DNA of 64,000 bases from Temnothorax longispinosus (GCF_030848805.1 NC_092360.1:7688001-7752000); one strand, 5' to 3'. Counted from the stretch's first letter, positions 1-14,170 are shown. Translations and numbers: made by a program. Notes: a model not told the origin generated them from the letters alone.

Positions 1-2778
1 CGATAATGTTCGTAAAAATCGTTAATAACAATGATACAACATACTTTGTTCAACGGCAAAATTAATTGTCTCTTCGATGGCGTAGTATATCGCAGTTCTT
101 GTCAAAAACGATTTAAGTGATAGCGTTCATATCAACCTCAGTAATTTGCATTAACTTTCCGATGCAGTATTCAATCTTCGAATTGTCGAGAAATTATCAC
201 ATTGTAGAAGCGATAACTAAATGTTAATATTGTTTGTGGAACGCGATCTAATAAATACGCAATAAAGTGGAGAATTTTAACCAGCTGGCATTCTTAAAGT
301 TACACCTGTCACACGAAAGAAATAACATTGAAGATCGATATTGTTTCTGAAGCGTATCAGAGACCTATCCCTTTTTTTTATTATGCAGTCATAAAGATAT
401 TTTAATTACGAGACTTCGATGGATTAATCTTTAGCAAAATTAGCTTTTCTGAATATTTTTGCTCAACAATGATTCGCACGTGTAAATCAGGGAAATATAC
501 ACAATGTTCCTTTTGTCGAGCTTGCGCCAGTGATTGCCATCGTTCAACTCTGATACTAACGCGGATCACGATAAGACTACACTCGGACGATTGTTTCTTT
601 ATCTTTGATTGCCGATCGAATTTCACACGGATTACATGCACTCTCTCTTATTGGGACAACGAGAGATATCTCCGGCGCGCTAGTCCGATTACGAGCGTAA
701 TTCTAAAGCATCGTACACGATACCGAGTCTTCGAAGATAATTATCGGATAATAACGAACTTCTAAAATGTCTATAAGAGAGGAAGATCCCAACAAATCTA
801 ACGCTGTATGCAAGATTAATGTGACATGAGAAGCGCGAGACGCGCGTCTCAACGGCGGAAACGACGATGATTTTCTGTTCGTTACGTATCTTTCGGTGAT
901 GCCAGATGCCCTTCAGATATTTTTTCTTTTGCGAGCCGAATCAAACGTTTCCCTCGCGGCGAATCCAAGGGAAGGGTTTCATCGAGAGAGAGAGAGAGAG
1001 TAGAAGAAAAAAGAATATGCAAAGGGAACGAAACTTACGTACAAAAAGGGATATTTTTCTCGGATATTTACACGATAGATTTTCTTCTTCTTCTTCTGTC
1101 TTCTGACTTCTCCTCAAGGCAAGCGAAAAGTCGAGTCGAGGATAATGGCACGCCTCCTGATCTGGCATCACTAACGAGGAAGTTAAACGGCCCGATCCTC
1201 TGGAAGTGCACGTTGTTTCCGGTCGCTCCGAGACAATCGGCTCGAGAATTACTGGACCCTTCGGGTTCTCGTTGTTCCTGCTCGGCATTACGGTCCCGTT
1301 CGATCGAAACAATCAAGTAAAACTCGGCGCATCGCCGTGTGCAATTCTGTCGGACTGTACTGTAAATTAAAATCATTTTTTTCTCGTCTTCTATTTATTA
1401 TATCTCTATACAATGATCTCTGTTGTATAGTACGGCGTCGAGGATTCTCCGATCGAGATCGCGGTCGAATCGCAATCGCCCGATTCCGATCGAACGTCGA
1501 TCAACGGAACATCTCGCGGGAAGTAGGAGGAGTGATTAACGAGTGGTCTGTGAAGATCACGCGAGAAGCCCGCTCTTCCGCCTTTCCATCTTGCATATAT
1601 ACGGGAGGTGGATCGCGCGATACGTCGGTCGCGACCGTCGCATTAATAATTCATACGCTCGTGAATTACGAATATGGCGAATGGGAAATTTCGGCTACAA
1701 CGATATTTCATAATTGTCCGCGGCGCGTCAGAAAAGAGATCTCGTCCCTTCGACCATCCATTACAATTAAGTTATTACACTGATTAATGGCTGTAGTAGC
1801 CATTACTCTCTAGTAGCGGCTAATGAGTATAGTGACCGCGTTGGCCGTGTGTGTGTATGTATGTATACGTGTCGTATGTATGTGTAAGCCCACGGTTGCT
1901 GCGATATGTAGTGACATAGCAATATCATAATGGTAGGACGCGCAGAGAGAAAGAGAGAAAGAGCATTACGCAGCGCTGTAACGAGAAAATATCGTTGTAG
2001 CCCTTCGCCGCAATTTTTCTTTCGAAATCGAGAGCGCGCACACATCTCACGTGTGTCACGCGTGTCTTCCTCCCGATGCACGATCTTCCCGCCCCGTTCA
2101 ACCCGGAAGATCCCGCGCGGATCGGCGCGTGATTCAGGAGATGAAGATCACCCTCGCGTGATTTCGCGCGCGGATCGAGCGATGCCGGAAGTTCCGCCGG
2201 TCGCTCTCTCGAGATCGAGATCGAGCCGACTTCCGGCGACCGATTAGAGCGATCGCGAAGCCGTCGTGCCAGGAGCGCTTTCCTATTCCTTTCTTCCTGT
2301 TTTTTCTCTTATCCTCGCGCTTTCCCTTTTCCCGCGATATCCTCTTTTCTCAAATGTTCCTCTTCGTTCCTCGTTCAGTCGTTTAATTGTCAGTTCTCGC
2401 CATCTTCTTCTCTTTGGATTCTCGCGATGACAGCGAGTCGAAAGCTCGATCCTAAGTTCACACACACACACACACACACACCACATAGACGCGCGCGTGC
2501 GTGCGTGTGTACGTGCTTGCGATAGATATGATCAAACGCACTTTGCGTGAACAATAAACGCATATAATACATTTAAATAAACCGATACCCCATATACACA
2601 TATACACATGTACACGCGAGAAAAACCTAAAAACAACGACGCACGCACATCGCGCGTACGGAATTTACGATGATTATTGTTAATGAATGATTTACTGGTA
2701 ATAATAATTGTAATATTAAAGTTAACATTATCCCCGTTTGTATTTTAAGAAGATAAAATGAAGGGAGTTAATGAAAGT

Positions 2779-2811
<33 letters not shown>

Positions 2812-5800
2812 TGCGAAAGAAAACAAGTGAAAGAAAGAGAGAGAAAGAGCGAGCTATCTATTTCGTGCGATTTACGAATGCATAAGTATGGGCACTGATC
2901 TGGTAAATTTCTTTTTTTATTTCTTTGACTTGCCCATGATTATATATTCCCATATATAAAAATGTTATAAGAATACCTATAAAAAGTGAAAATAAATATG
3001 TAAACCCCGAGAATACAAATCGAGTGATATATCGTCATTTATTCCCTTTCTTCTTATCTTTGCATGTATTATCTTTTTTTGAGTAAGTATCGAGTGTGTT
3101 AATCATTTCTTTTATGCTAATTTGTAATATGAGATATACAAAGCATAATTCAAACATTAAAGGTGCACTGCGTGCGTAAGAGGATTAAACACTTAATTCA
3201 TTATCTTCATCCGTTTCTAACGTGTTTGAAAGTTACGTATAATTTAATTTCGCGCAACAGCTGATTTTCTTTTTCACATTTATGTAGGACGAAGAAGTAA
3301 AAGTTGCACGCAGAGATTAATATAATATAATATCTATGCTGTGAGAGATTTATACAGAACGTACACGACTATTTTCACCTCAAAGGCGTATCACATAATA
3401 AATATTTAATTAGATTAAACTTCGTCGATTAAAATTCTCTGCGAGAACAGATTAAAAAATTCCCTTTTTTAATTCTTGATTTCTCTCTCACACAAAGTAA
3501 ATTTGATTTAAACCTTTAACGCGCTCAATTATTTAGAAACTTAAACTTAATTCTAAAGTTAAAGAATTCAAAAATTAAACGAAGACAATAAATTAATTTT
3601 TTATAAAGATTCTTTTTAATAACGTTTAATAACGTTAAATTTTAATACTTTCTGTATGGAAAATTCGTAAGGAAAATGTTTCTTAAGCTGCATAAAAATA
3701 GTTGCAAGACCATTTATTTATATACATTATACACAAAATATATTTACGAGTATATTACAATAATTCAATTCAGAATATACAATTGTGCAGTCGACATTGT
3801 GTCGAGAATTGTAGAGAAAAAAACCTTTGATTGAGAACGATTAAATAATTTCGCAATTATCATCGCCCGACATTGAAACAGCAGCTATTCTTTTTGATTC
3901 GGCCCGCGGTATCTCTACGTATGATTAACAGGATATCCGGTGGATCTGGAATGTGCATATCATTATATTTCTCGGATGAATTTCGCGTGGCAATTTAAAG
4001 GACGAATCGACGCGGCATTGTGAAATTTCGTCGAAATCATCGAGGGCAGCAGAGACGGGATTCCACGCACTTCCGCCGATCTCTGCAACTATCTGCCAAC
4101 GTCGCTGCAGGCATTGTCCGGTCCTCCGATTTACGAAATTTCAGCCCGAACTCGAAATCACAATTTAACGTTCCTATCACGATGTTTCTGCTCGATTGGT
4201 CACGGCCGCTTTTAGTGGCGATATTCGATTTTAGTCGCCCAGATTCGGCATGCGTATATCGTTGTCATTTTTCCGCCGCGAGCCCGCTCCGGCTTTAGCG
4301 GCGCGTATTTCGCGGCGTTGCAGCTGCGCGAGCTGCTAGTGCAGCTGTATGAGGTAAGTCGACTACTAAACCGGTATTCGAAAACGAAATCCCGTTTTAT
4401 CATAACCCGTTACGGTAGCGTGTAATTAAACTCGTTTTCTCGTGCGGCGGTGGCGGCGGCGGTGGCAATTATGAATTCAGATCGATCGAAAGTACAATCG
4501 TGTCGTGACATTCACTCGCGACAGTCTCGTAATCGCGGCGTTTCGCGGCAGCAATTAATTTCAATATGAATTGTCATATCCGCTCCGGCATAACGCCTCC
4601 TGCGCGCCCGCGCGAGTATACGCGCGATACGAGTGTCGCATGCGTGCACGTGTCCTAGAGGCCATCCGATAGAATAAAACACTCCGGCGGTCGTGACGCA
4701 ACGACGTCGAATAAATTTCTCCTTTGCACCCACGATTTCCCGAATGCCGCGCCGCGCCGCGCTCGTGCCGGTTATATTGCGTAAGCGCGCCGCAAAATTT
4801 CGAATGCAATAGTGTCGAAACGCTAAATCGCTTTGCTTGTTTACTTTCGTTTTCTCTTGGAAACGTATAAATTCCTCGAAAAGCCATCGCTATTCCGAAT
4901 CCCTTCGGATATCCTCGTCGCTAATTGCGGGCCGCGCTTTATTCGTCGCGACGGCGACGACGGGGCCGGGGGACTCGCTTGTCGCAAGCGAGCGTTTTTC
5001 CCCTTTCATGCCGGGCACTCTGCGGTTAAAAATGCAGATTGATATTTCGACACACATTTATACGTTACGCACATCGGCGCGGAGGTTTAGCTTTCAGAGA
5101 AAAAAAAATACGTTATGCATATATTACACACATTATATATACATTGTGCAAAAAATATTTGCATAAATACCGGTCTATCTATTTACTTATTGAAGAAAAA
5201 AAAAATATTTACGTGGTTCTGGTGGTTAAAAATAAAAGTCAATATTTCAGCCGCTATAGCCAGTTTTTAGGCAGGAATAGTTTTTTTGTGTGTTATAGTT
5301 GCAACAATGTTGCATCATTGTCGCTCGTGGAATTCCGCACTCGATCGATCAATGATAGACTCCGCGAGATCGGAGACAGATCGGCGGAACGAACGATCGA
5401 ACGCTTTATCGGTTCGATCAGCAGAATGTATTTATATTCCATTATGCATCTCGCATTTTTGAATTGTACTTTTTAAGCGTTTTTTTTTTTAAGCGCTCTC
5501 GCGAAATTCTCGGATTCTTAGCTCGATGCTCGATCGTCGCCGAAGAATGCGAATTAACAAAGCGGATGCATGAATTTCATAAGAAACGTATCGGGTATGT
5601 TAATGGGCCCAGGAATATTCCCCCGATTTCGCGATTAACGCTTCGTCTCGACTTAAGAACTCGCGGACGCTAAATTAGCAACGCGAATCGGCAGCGGTTC
5701 GAAAAGATCTATCGATGCATAGTTCGAGACGCGATCGGCATTCCGCGATGTAAAAACGTTCGACAAGAACTCGTAATTACTGAAATTCTTGTAATTTATG

Positions 5801-5950
5801 ATCGCGTATTTCGCTACTATCCCCCCCGAGTTCGGCTAATTACTCCGAATTCCTTCGTTTAAAAGTGTAGATTAACAATCTCCGCGAATATTTCGCGCAT
5901 TTTAACGCGCGAAACTATATACCCGGCATTTTGAGAGGCAGCTCTTTCCC
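1..5950. other. Noncoding stretch, no supportable gene
   Basis: No reading frame here looks like a recognised protein, and open frames are short and lie in CpG-rich patches (about 460-760, 1430-1780, 1930-2250, 4020-5040) where stop codons are rare by composition. The segment contains simple repeats: GA-rich tracts near 986-1002 and 2781-2835, a CA tract at 2459-2482 and short CGCG-rich stretches near 2490-2510 and 4590-4760. It could be intergenic or an intron of a gene lying outside the window; the sequence alone does not decide. Confidence 0.5.
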
Positions 5951-5959
5951 GATCATTGA

Positions 5960-6440
5960 AAGAGTATGAAATAGGGAATGGTTTCCAAAAAGTTGGAGAA
6001 AAGAAGTGATTGTCCCTATATTTAAGAAAAGATATAAAGATAAAACATCAAATTATTGAGGAATTACGCTGCTTAACACAGCATAAAAAATTTACGCTAT
6101 AATTTAAAAAAAAACATTAAAAAAAGAAGTAGAAGAAAGGAAGATTTTATCGGAAACGCAAACATGATCTAGAACAGGCCGAGGAATGCGGACTAGATAA
6201 GGGGAAAAATGCTGAGAAGCTTTACAAGATTTTTTGAAAGAAGAAACTTAACTTTAAGCGCGAAAATTCCAACATGATGATATTTACAAAGATGGGAGGA
6301 AGAGAGGAAAGAAGTAATAGCTGTGTAATGGAACGGAGATAGAAGCAAAAAGAGATAACTATGCACTCTCATTCTGACAACAAGGATGATGCGAAAAGAT
6401 ACTAAGATATATCTCCCTGAGAAAGTTGACTTGTGAAACC
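5960..6440 (+). mobile_element. Degenerate LINE reverse-transcriptase remnant
   Basis: Around 5985-6110 the + strand reads as a broken reverse-transcriptase segment with VIVPIFKK, then a KDKTSNY stretch, a stop, GITLLNTA, another stop and KIYAII. This is the familiar non-LTR retrotransposon block in which an IVPIFKKGDK-like motif is followed by NYRGISLLN. In-frame stops and frame changes show that it is dead. The following 300 bases are A-rich and less readable, with weak resemblance to the end of the same kind of polyprotein. The exact LINE clade cannot be told by eye. Confidence 0.7.
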
Positions 6441-6509
6441 AATCATTTTCGATAATTTCGTCAATAATTTTTAAATTAATGTCAAAAAAATATTACAGAC
6501 TATTCCGTA

Positions 6510-6720
6510 GTTTCTATACACAGATTGAACGGACATAAATTTGATTGGGATAACATTAAAATCCTAAATATGGAGAAATCATTACATACATTAAAAGGAG
6601 TATCTCCAAAATGTTTTACATTAGAAGACAAAGGAATGGCACCAACCTTCAAAAGGACACATTAGATCTTTGTGACGATTGTTCTTCGATTATCGAGTGA
6701 CTTTCACCACAACTGACATC
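6510..6720 (+). mobile_element. Penelope-like element endonuclease C-terminal remnant
   Basis: The + strand reads GHKFDWDNIKIL near 6530-6570 and then, after a frameshift near 6590, a stretch containing KMFYIRRQRNGTNLQKDT followed by a stop near 6700. Penelope-like retroelements end in a GIY-YIG endonuclease whose last part has a HxFDWxNxxIL block and then an EMxxIKxQxNxxNLQxDTE block, which is what identifies it. The segment from about 6598 to 6770 is nearly identical, in inverted orientation, to 10600-10770. A frameshift breaks the coding frame, so this is a fossil. Confidence 0.75.
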
Positions 6721-7350
6721 CTTTGTCTGTTTTATTTATTGACTAGCTTTATTTCTTTTACATACGATGCTTCGTGATGTTGTTCTGTATCCATTTCACC
6801 TTTGTAATTGAATCTAACAATAAGTGTTTAGTCGATGCGCTGATCTTGGCTCGAAAGGATCGTCTCCTCGATCGTCTCGTTATAGAACACAGACTCTGGT
6901 GACTGTCACGAGATTGACTGTGAATTTGGTGAGTGAACTATACATTATTACGAAAAACCTGTGAGCCGTGAAATTTCTTAGCTAATTCCATGATCTCTTT
7001 TTATTCAAACGACAGCAGTCAGTTATGTGATATACAATAAGTTCAACTTTTTTAACAACTACACCGCCAACCGCTAATTTAAGAACATAATTACAATTTT
7101 CTTTTATTTATATATTGTTGATTAGTTTTAAAATTATAACCAGATTATTAAATGTTACATTGAATAGAGTCTAAACCTTAAAACAGATACGTTTATAATT
7201 TGTTTTTATATTTATATTAAAGTTACTTTTTTGTAGCTATGTAAAGACTTTATAATTAAAAAAATTAAAACTTAAATATGGGCAATATAAGAGCCAAGCG
7301 TGCCGTTTTACCGCTCAAATTTATTATAAAATACATGTGATCAGAATTAC

Positions 7351-7388
7351 GAACGTTTCGACTCTTTTTTGGGGTCCTCCTCAGCGCA
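7351..7388 (-). ncRNA. Hammerhead-ribozyme-like core (Penelope-like terminal repeat)
   Basis: Read on the - strand, this segment has the hammerhead core order CTGAGGA, a stem II arm, then GAAAC. The conserved CUGANGA and GAAA boxes are intact, but stem II pairs over only about three bases (GAC/GTC), so it looks weakened. Penelope-like elements are known to carry hammerhead motifs in their terminal repeats, and Penelope coding fragments lie nearby at 6510-6720 and 8777-8992. Stem I and the cleavage site were not established. Confidence 0.5.
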
Positions 7389-7389
7389 T

Positions 7390-8311
7390 TGTATAACAGT
7401 AAATTCAACATAAATGTAGGACTATATAAAACCTTCTACACCGCAAACATCGAGTCATCGTTAATCGTTTGGGTAGATGTGCATTCCGACACGTTCCTAA
7501 GCATCGTCGCGTCGGAGTGCACATCTGCCCAAACGATTAACGATAATTTTATATTAATCCAACGGAATGTCTCCTTGGTAAGGCGATTCTCACGATTGGC
7601 GTCATCACAGACCTTCCAAATCCCCATTCATAGAACTGAAACTTACCACAATTCCTTCCACCTTGCGGGAATTTATCTTTGGAACTCGCTTCCTATCGAT
7701 GTAGTGTCTTTATCGTCTGTCAATGAATTTAAGGGAAAGCTCCAAGACCATCTTTTTTCGCTCGAGCTGAGTTCTGTTCATGGTTCTACCGTGGGGCTAT
7801 CTACCGTTTAAGTATAATGTAGTTTAATTGTGATATTTAGTTTAAGTATAATTTAGTTTAAGTGTGATATAGTCATTGTATATATACTGTTGTTGACTTC
7901 AAAAATCTAATCTAGTTTTAAGTTCTTATGTTATTATTCCTGCGATTAGTTTCTTTTTTGCGAAATTAGTAATAGTTTACCGCTTCCTTATGGCACCCTT
8001 CGCGGAGGAGCGAGTAGCATCCTTTATCTTGAGTATTTCATCTTTTTAATTTCTTTCCTTTATACCTATGTCGCGTCCTCAGCCGGGGGTGTATCACCGC
8101 TTGTCGATACTATCTTGATTATTTCCATTTTTACTTACTGCTTCATTGGTAGCGATTACACTCCGTCTTGCATCTATTTTGGTTTAAACTCACACCAACT
8201 TCTGTCCGCTATATTTCGCTTTTGTTTATATCACATTTGTATCTTTGTATAACTCATTATTTGCCTAAAGTCTTGACTATGGCATAAATAAACATCAATC
8301 AATCAATCTCT
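7390..8311 (+). mobile_element. LINE 3' end: C-terminus of ORF2 plus 3' UTR and tail
   Basis: An open frame at 7389-7811 ends in the typical last segment of a jockey/CR1-type LINE polyprotein: an FHLAGIYLWNSLP motif near 7650-7700, then NEFKGKLQDHL shortly before the stop. LWNSLP followed by a FKxxLxxHL helix is the usual terminus of insect non-LTR elements. The ~500 bases that follow have no frame and end in a (CAAT)n-type tail at about 8293-8311, as expected for a 3'-anchored, 5'-truncated copy. The N-terminal third of the frame is disrupted by a perfect-looking palindrome (7457-7544) and does not read as reverse transcriptase. Confidence 0.75.
7457..7544. repeat. Long palindrome inside LINE remnant
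   Basis: Two arms of about 36 bases, ATCGTTAATCGTTTGGGTAG at the left and its reverse complement with a few mismatches at the right, are separated by about 16 bases. The arms continue to a CATTCCGAC/GTCGGAGTG pair. It would fold into a strong hairpin. It lies at the 5' junction of the LINE 3' fragment, so it may be a rearrangement by-product rather than a functional element. Confidence 0.75.
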
Positions 8312-8599
8312 CTCTCGCTCACTCTAGAGGTCTTTTTTCCTCTCTTTAAATTAAAAATAGAAAGTACCTCGGTTACATCGATAAAAGTCACATGTGAAAA
8401 GACAAAATAAAGTGAGTCATAAGCCTTCCTAATTTAATGTAATGAGTTGCCATGGTGTCACATATTACATTACTTAAGCAAGGTAGCAAGTAGCCACCGT
8501 GGTTCCAAAAGAGCAACTGGCGAACGGAGAAATAAGTTATCGAGACAACGGTGTGGTTACAGTAAACAAATTAACAATAACAGCAATGACATTAATTTG

Positions 8600-8780
8600 C
8601 AATAATAAAGATATACGGAAATAAATAATTCATGTGAAAAAGAAACAAAAGGTAATAAATAAAGGCTAATAAATAAAGAAATATGGAAATAAATAGAATG
8701 TGAAATAAATAAAGAAATATGAAAATAAATAAAATGTGAAATGAATAAAGACATATGAAATAAATAAAGGCAGACGTTAT
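8600..8780. repeat. AT-rich short tandem repeat, period about 37 bp
   Basis: Units built on AAATAAAGAAATATG followed by AAATAAATARAATGTGAAAT repeat with small changes, clearest at 8670-8770. The repeat ends at the Penelope-like fragment that follows. No frame through it is meaningful; open frames here are composition artefacts. Confidence 0.6.
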
Positions 8781-8992
8781 ATAGCAGCTATCACTGAATC
8801 ATATAATGCATTCAAATTTTCCGTATCTTTTTGCATATTTATCGTGTCGCCGTGTCTCCTAATGAAAAACATCTCTGCTATCTCTCTGCTTTTTCTGTAA
8901 TAATTAATATATCGTCCCGAAAAGGTGGGTTTCCGGTACCAATTAGTTATAAGTCTGTCACCGTCTCTGATAACAGTAGTGAAAATAAACAA
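8777..8992 (-). mobile_element. Penelope-like element fragment (RT end joined to endonuclease end)
   Basis: On the - strand the frame starts with a VIRDGDRLITNWYRKPTFSG segment and RYINYY, the signature of the end of a Penelope-like reverse transcriptase domain. It then passes directly into REIAEMFFIRRHGDTINMQK and DTENL, which belongs to the C-terminal end of the GIY-YIG endonuclease domain. The linker and most of the endonuclease are missing, so this copy carries an internal deletion that kept the frame. The strand agrees with the two hammerhead-like motifs at 7351-7388 and 10886-10922. Confidence 0.8.
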
Positions 8993-9779
8993 AATTAATG
9001 ACGGCTAAACATAATTCAATTTATTTTCAGAATAAATACGTTGCCGAGGTATATATATAGAGAAAATTTGTCGCAACTTTTATAAATACTTCTTGTAAGG
9101 AGAATATTTAAAGAATAGAGCAGAATATAAAGGCTATCTTGCTTGCTACGTGTCTGCTAGTCGTAAGTACAAAGCAGAGATTTATATTTTTTAAGTACAT
9201 TTGTTTTAAATATATAATCATTCAGATAAAATCATCTGAAAAAATACAGGGTGACACAAAAGTTCCTGAAATTTTTTTGAAAACATTAAGCAGCTACAAA
9301 TCGGTATACAAATTAAGCATCTTTAAACAGGACTTTAAAATTATAATAAATGCTCAAAATTGTTTGTAATTTTTTTTGCTTAATTTTATTATTAATGTTT
9401 TAATAAAGTTGTATGTTTTGTTTAAAGTGTAAAGGTATTTAATTTGTAGAAAATAGAAACCACAGGGTAATAAGAATCATCTTAGAATAAATTGACTATC
9501 GCGTGTTATAAATCCGAACCGGCGTGTGAGTAACTCTTATGGAACACCGCTCCTTCCGCCATTCGAACATTTTATCAAGTTTGCTTTGTTTGCCTAGAAA
9601 AGTGCACGTCGTTTCCGCTCCGTTACAATTTCGATCGAATCGATTTTTTCTTAAGCAAAAAGTGGTTTTATTTTTCATTAATTAAATTTATTTTTTCTTT
9701 ATTATTATTGGGATTGTTTACTCTTTACTGACAAAACATTTAAAACTAAAAAATTGTGCAAATTAGAAATTTGCACTTG

Positions 9780-10440
9780 GCCTTGAATGATACTCTATCG
9801 ATTAAGAAAAAAACATCCCAATATCTCAAAAATTGCGGAAGTTATACCATAAACAAAAAAAAGATAATTCAACATCAATTAACCTACCTTTAATGATATT
9901 CTACGATTTTTCGACGTTTTCGAACATAAGCAACACATTGGCATCGAAAACTCAAAAAACAATTTTTACTTCGGTCTTTTCTACCCCTATTTCATATATA
10001 ATTCTTTTAAATTTGGTTGATTAGACTTAGCTTTATATGCAATCAAAATTATAGACCTTTGATCGCGTATAAAGCTAATCAACTAAATCTTAAAAAATTA
10101 TAATAAAATAGGGATAGAAAAGACTGAAAAATATAATACAATTAGAAATAGATCGATATTTCCAAATTTGCGGAAGTTAGAGCAACCACGGACATTTCTA
10201 AAAAAATTCAAAATTAAAAAAAAAAAAACCCCTTTACCGATCATCGCCAAATTCAATACCAACCTTCCTTACATGATACTCTATCGATTAAAAAAAAACA
10301 TCCCGATATCTCAAAAATTACGGAAGTTAGAGCACATACGGACAACAATACCCACACACAAACATACAGACATACATACATACATACACACGGACATTTT
10401 GTACAAAAGTGATTTTTCGACGTTTTAGGACATTCTAAAC
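9780..10440. repeat. Local duplicated repeat segments of unknown family
   Basis: A block beginning GATACTCTATCGATTAA and running through CATCCCRATATCTCAAAAAT to GCGGAAGTTA occurs at 9788-9842 and again at 10274-10328, with a partial third version near 10150-10190. The last copy is followed by a CATA microsatellite (about 10365-10390) and GTGATTTTTCGACGTTTTAG. Open frames here are short and A-rich. The structure suggests a dispersed transposon-derived repeat, but no end structure or coding motif was found. The stretch 9500-9680 also has an open - frame that was not recognised. Confidence 0.5.
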
Positions 10441-10535
10441 CGTTGCCAAAGATATCTAAAAATTTTTTTTCACGAAAACAAAGCTTTTTTTATGAGGAAG
10501 CAAAAATTAATAAATCTGGTATATTGTAATAATAC

Positions 10536-10785
10536 GAGGATCGTTCAATAAGTTCTTAGAAAATTTTTCATGCAAAATTGAAAACACTGTACACAAGGTA
10601 CAGTATATGTAAAAGAAATAAAGCTAGTCAATAAATAAAACAGACAAAGGATGTCAGTTGTGTGGAAGTCACTCGATAATCGAAGAACAATCGTCACAAA
10701 GATCTAATGTGTCCTTTTGAAGGTTGGTGCAATTCCTTTGTCTTCTAATGTAAAACATTTTGACTTATTGAACGACCCTGGTAGA
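10536..10785. mobile_element. Chimeric MITE: mariner-like ends around a Penelope 3' fragment
   Basis: The left end reads CGAGGATCGTTCAATAAGT and the right end, on the other strand, CAGGGTCGTTCAATAAGT, so about 17 bases match as terminal inverted repeats next to TA dinucleotides. GGTCGTTCAATAAGT-type ends are usual for mariner elements. The interior from about 10600 to 10770 matches, inverted, the Penelope-like endonuclease tail at 6598-6770. There is no transposase. The most economical reading is a small non-autonomous element that contains a piece of a Penelope-like retroelement, either by capture or by nested insertion and deletion. Confidence 0.55.
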
Positions 10786-10885
10786 TAAAAAGAAAATTTT
10801 AAAATAAAGGAGATAAAAGGGGCCAACGAACTAAGCAAGGTGAACGTGCTAATAATATATTACTTTAGAATAATAATAATGTAAT

Positions 10886-10922
10886 GGACGTTTCGACCTG
10901 TAATAAGGTCATCTTCAGCGCA
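10886..10922 (-). ncRNA. Hammerhead-ribozyme-like core (Penelope-like terminal repeat)
   Basis: On the - strand the order is CTGAAGA, then a five-base stem II GACCT/AGGTC closing a TATTAC-like loop, then GAAACGTCC. Both invariant boxes (CUGANGA and GAAA) are intact and stem II is well formed, better than in the motif at 7351-7388. It is preceded on that strand by TGCG, also shared with the other copy. The two motifs on the same strand bracket a Penelope-like coding fragment, which is the arrangement expected from terminal repeats of this class of retroelement. Stem I, stem III and cleavage were not verified. Confidence 0.6.
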
Positions 10923-11910
10923 CTAAACAAAAACCGTCACTTACAAACTAAGCCGGTGAAATATGGTCAGATTATAAAAATTCGCAAGTCATGTATATAT
11001 ATCGTTCATATAGAATTAATACCACAGTGTCTGGATTAAACCTTTCTGTGTGTAGAGTCTCTTGACGTATGATTAAGAATAATGAATCGGGTTCTCATGG
11101 TATAAATGTTGAAATGATACGAAAATATAGCTGTAAAATATCAATTTTTTTTTTACAGAAAAATTAAGAATGTTAAAATTGAAAAACTCTATGGTGCTGG
11201 TTATATTGTAAAATTTCTGTAAAAAAATATGTTTAAATAATTAATTATTTTTAGAAGTATATATATGTTTATATAAAATATACATATACCACAGTATTTA
11301 CAGAAGTTTGTGGGACCCTTGCAAAAATTCACGCAACAAACATGAGTGACATGGTAGTCAAAGTTTAGATACAATACTCATTAAATGATATTTATTCCCT
11401 TAACATGCAAACAGCTTGTATTCGAGATTCTATTAAAAATGTATTTCTTATTTACAAATAAAATTTCTTTTCTTATATCTATAAGAATACGATTCTATAA
11501 ATACTAGAAAGAGACGTTAAACCGTTGGTCCAAAGGGTTAAAGTAAATACATTCTTCTTCTATAAATACGATTCTGACCAGACGGATTTGTAGGTCTTAT
11601 TTATAAGATTCTCTTTGCAAGATTCACATTGACTTCTAAGCTTAGCTTCTAAGATACTAAGCTTCTAAGATATAAGCTTCTAAGATACTGTAGACTCGAA
11701 TATAGTAATCGAAATATAAGTAATCGATAAGAGAGGAAATTAATCATGAGGCTACCACCAGATAAATGGACGTAAATACAAATTCTTTTAAGAAATGCAT
11801 AATGTAAATTGTAAATATCAGTATTTTATAGCGAGACCGAGTTGAGCAGAATTTATAAAAGTGTCACAAACATGATAAATATTTTTATTTCAACTACTTT
11901 AGAAACATAA
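10923..11910. other. Noncoding, AT-rich, retroelement-derived then intergenic
   Basis: The first part probably continues the Penelope-like terminal sequence. After about 11300 there is only AT-rich sequence with a short repeated ATACTAAGCTTCTAAGAT motif at 11640-11690. No frame or RNA gene was recognised before the protease promoter. Confidence 0.5.
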
Positions 11911-11942
11911 TATAAAAACCCCTGTTTACTTCATTTCCAGTC
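11911..11942 (+). promoter_or_regulatory. TATA box and initiator of the protease homologue
   Basis: TATAAAAA begins at 11911 and a CCAGTCATC initiator-like sequence lies about 28 bases downstream at 11938, the canonical spacing for arthropod core promoters. The first ATG follows at 11962, giving a 5' UTR of only about 20 bases, typical of insect gut protease genes. Confidence 0.55.
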
Positions 11943-11961
11943 ATCAAATCTACAAGTAAAG

Positions 11962-14042
<2,081 letters not shown>

Positions 14043-14164
14043 AAGATATTATTTAATATGTTTATTAGAATGCCATTTTGTTTTACGAAATTTATAATTT
14101 AATTATTAATATAATATAAGCAAATACATTCTGCAAAATGTATTTCCTGTATTCCTATCAGTTA

Positions 14165-14170
14165 AATAAA
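14165..14170 (+). terminator. AATAAA polyadenylation signal
   Basis: AATAAA lies 123 bases after the stop codon of the protease homologue. It is the first canonical signal downstream and fits a short 3' UTR. Confidence 0.5.

Noticed and set aside
6598..6770. Reading this segment as a mariner fragment
   Set aside because: It was first suspected because its inverted copy at 10.6 kb has mariner-like ends, but the translation is clearly the end of a Penelope-like endonuclease.
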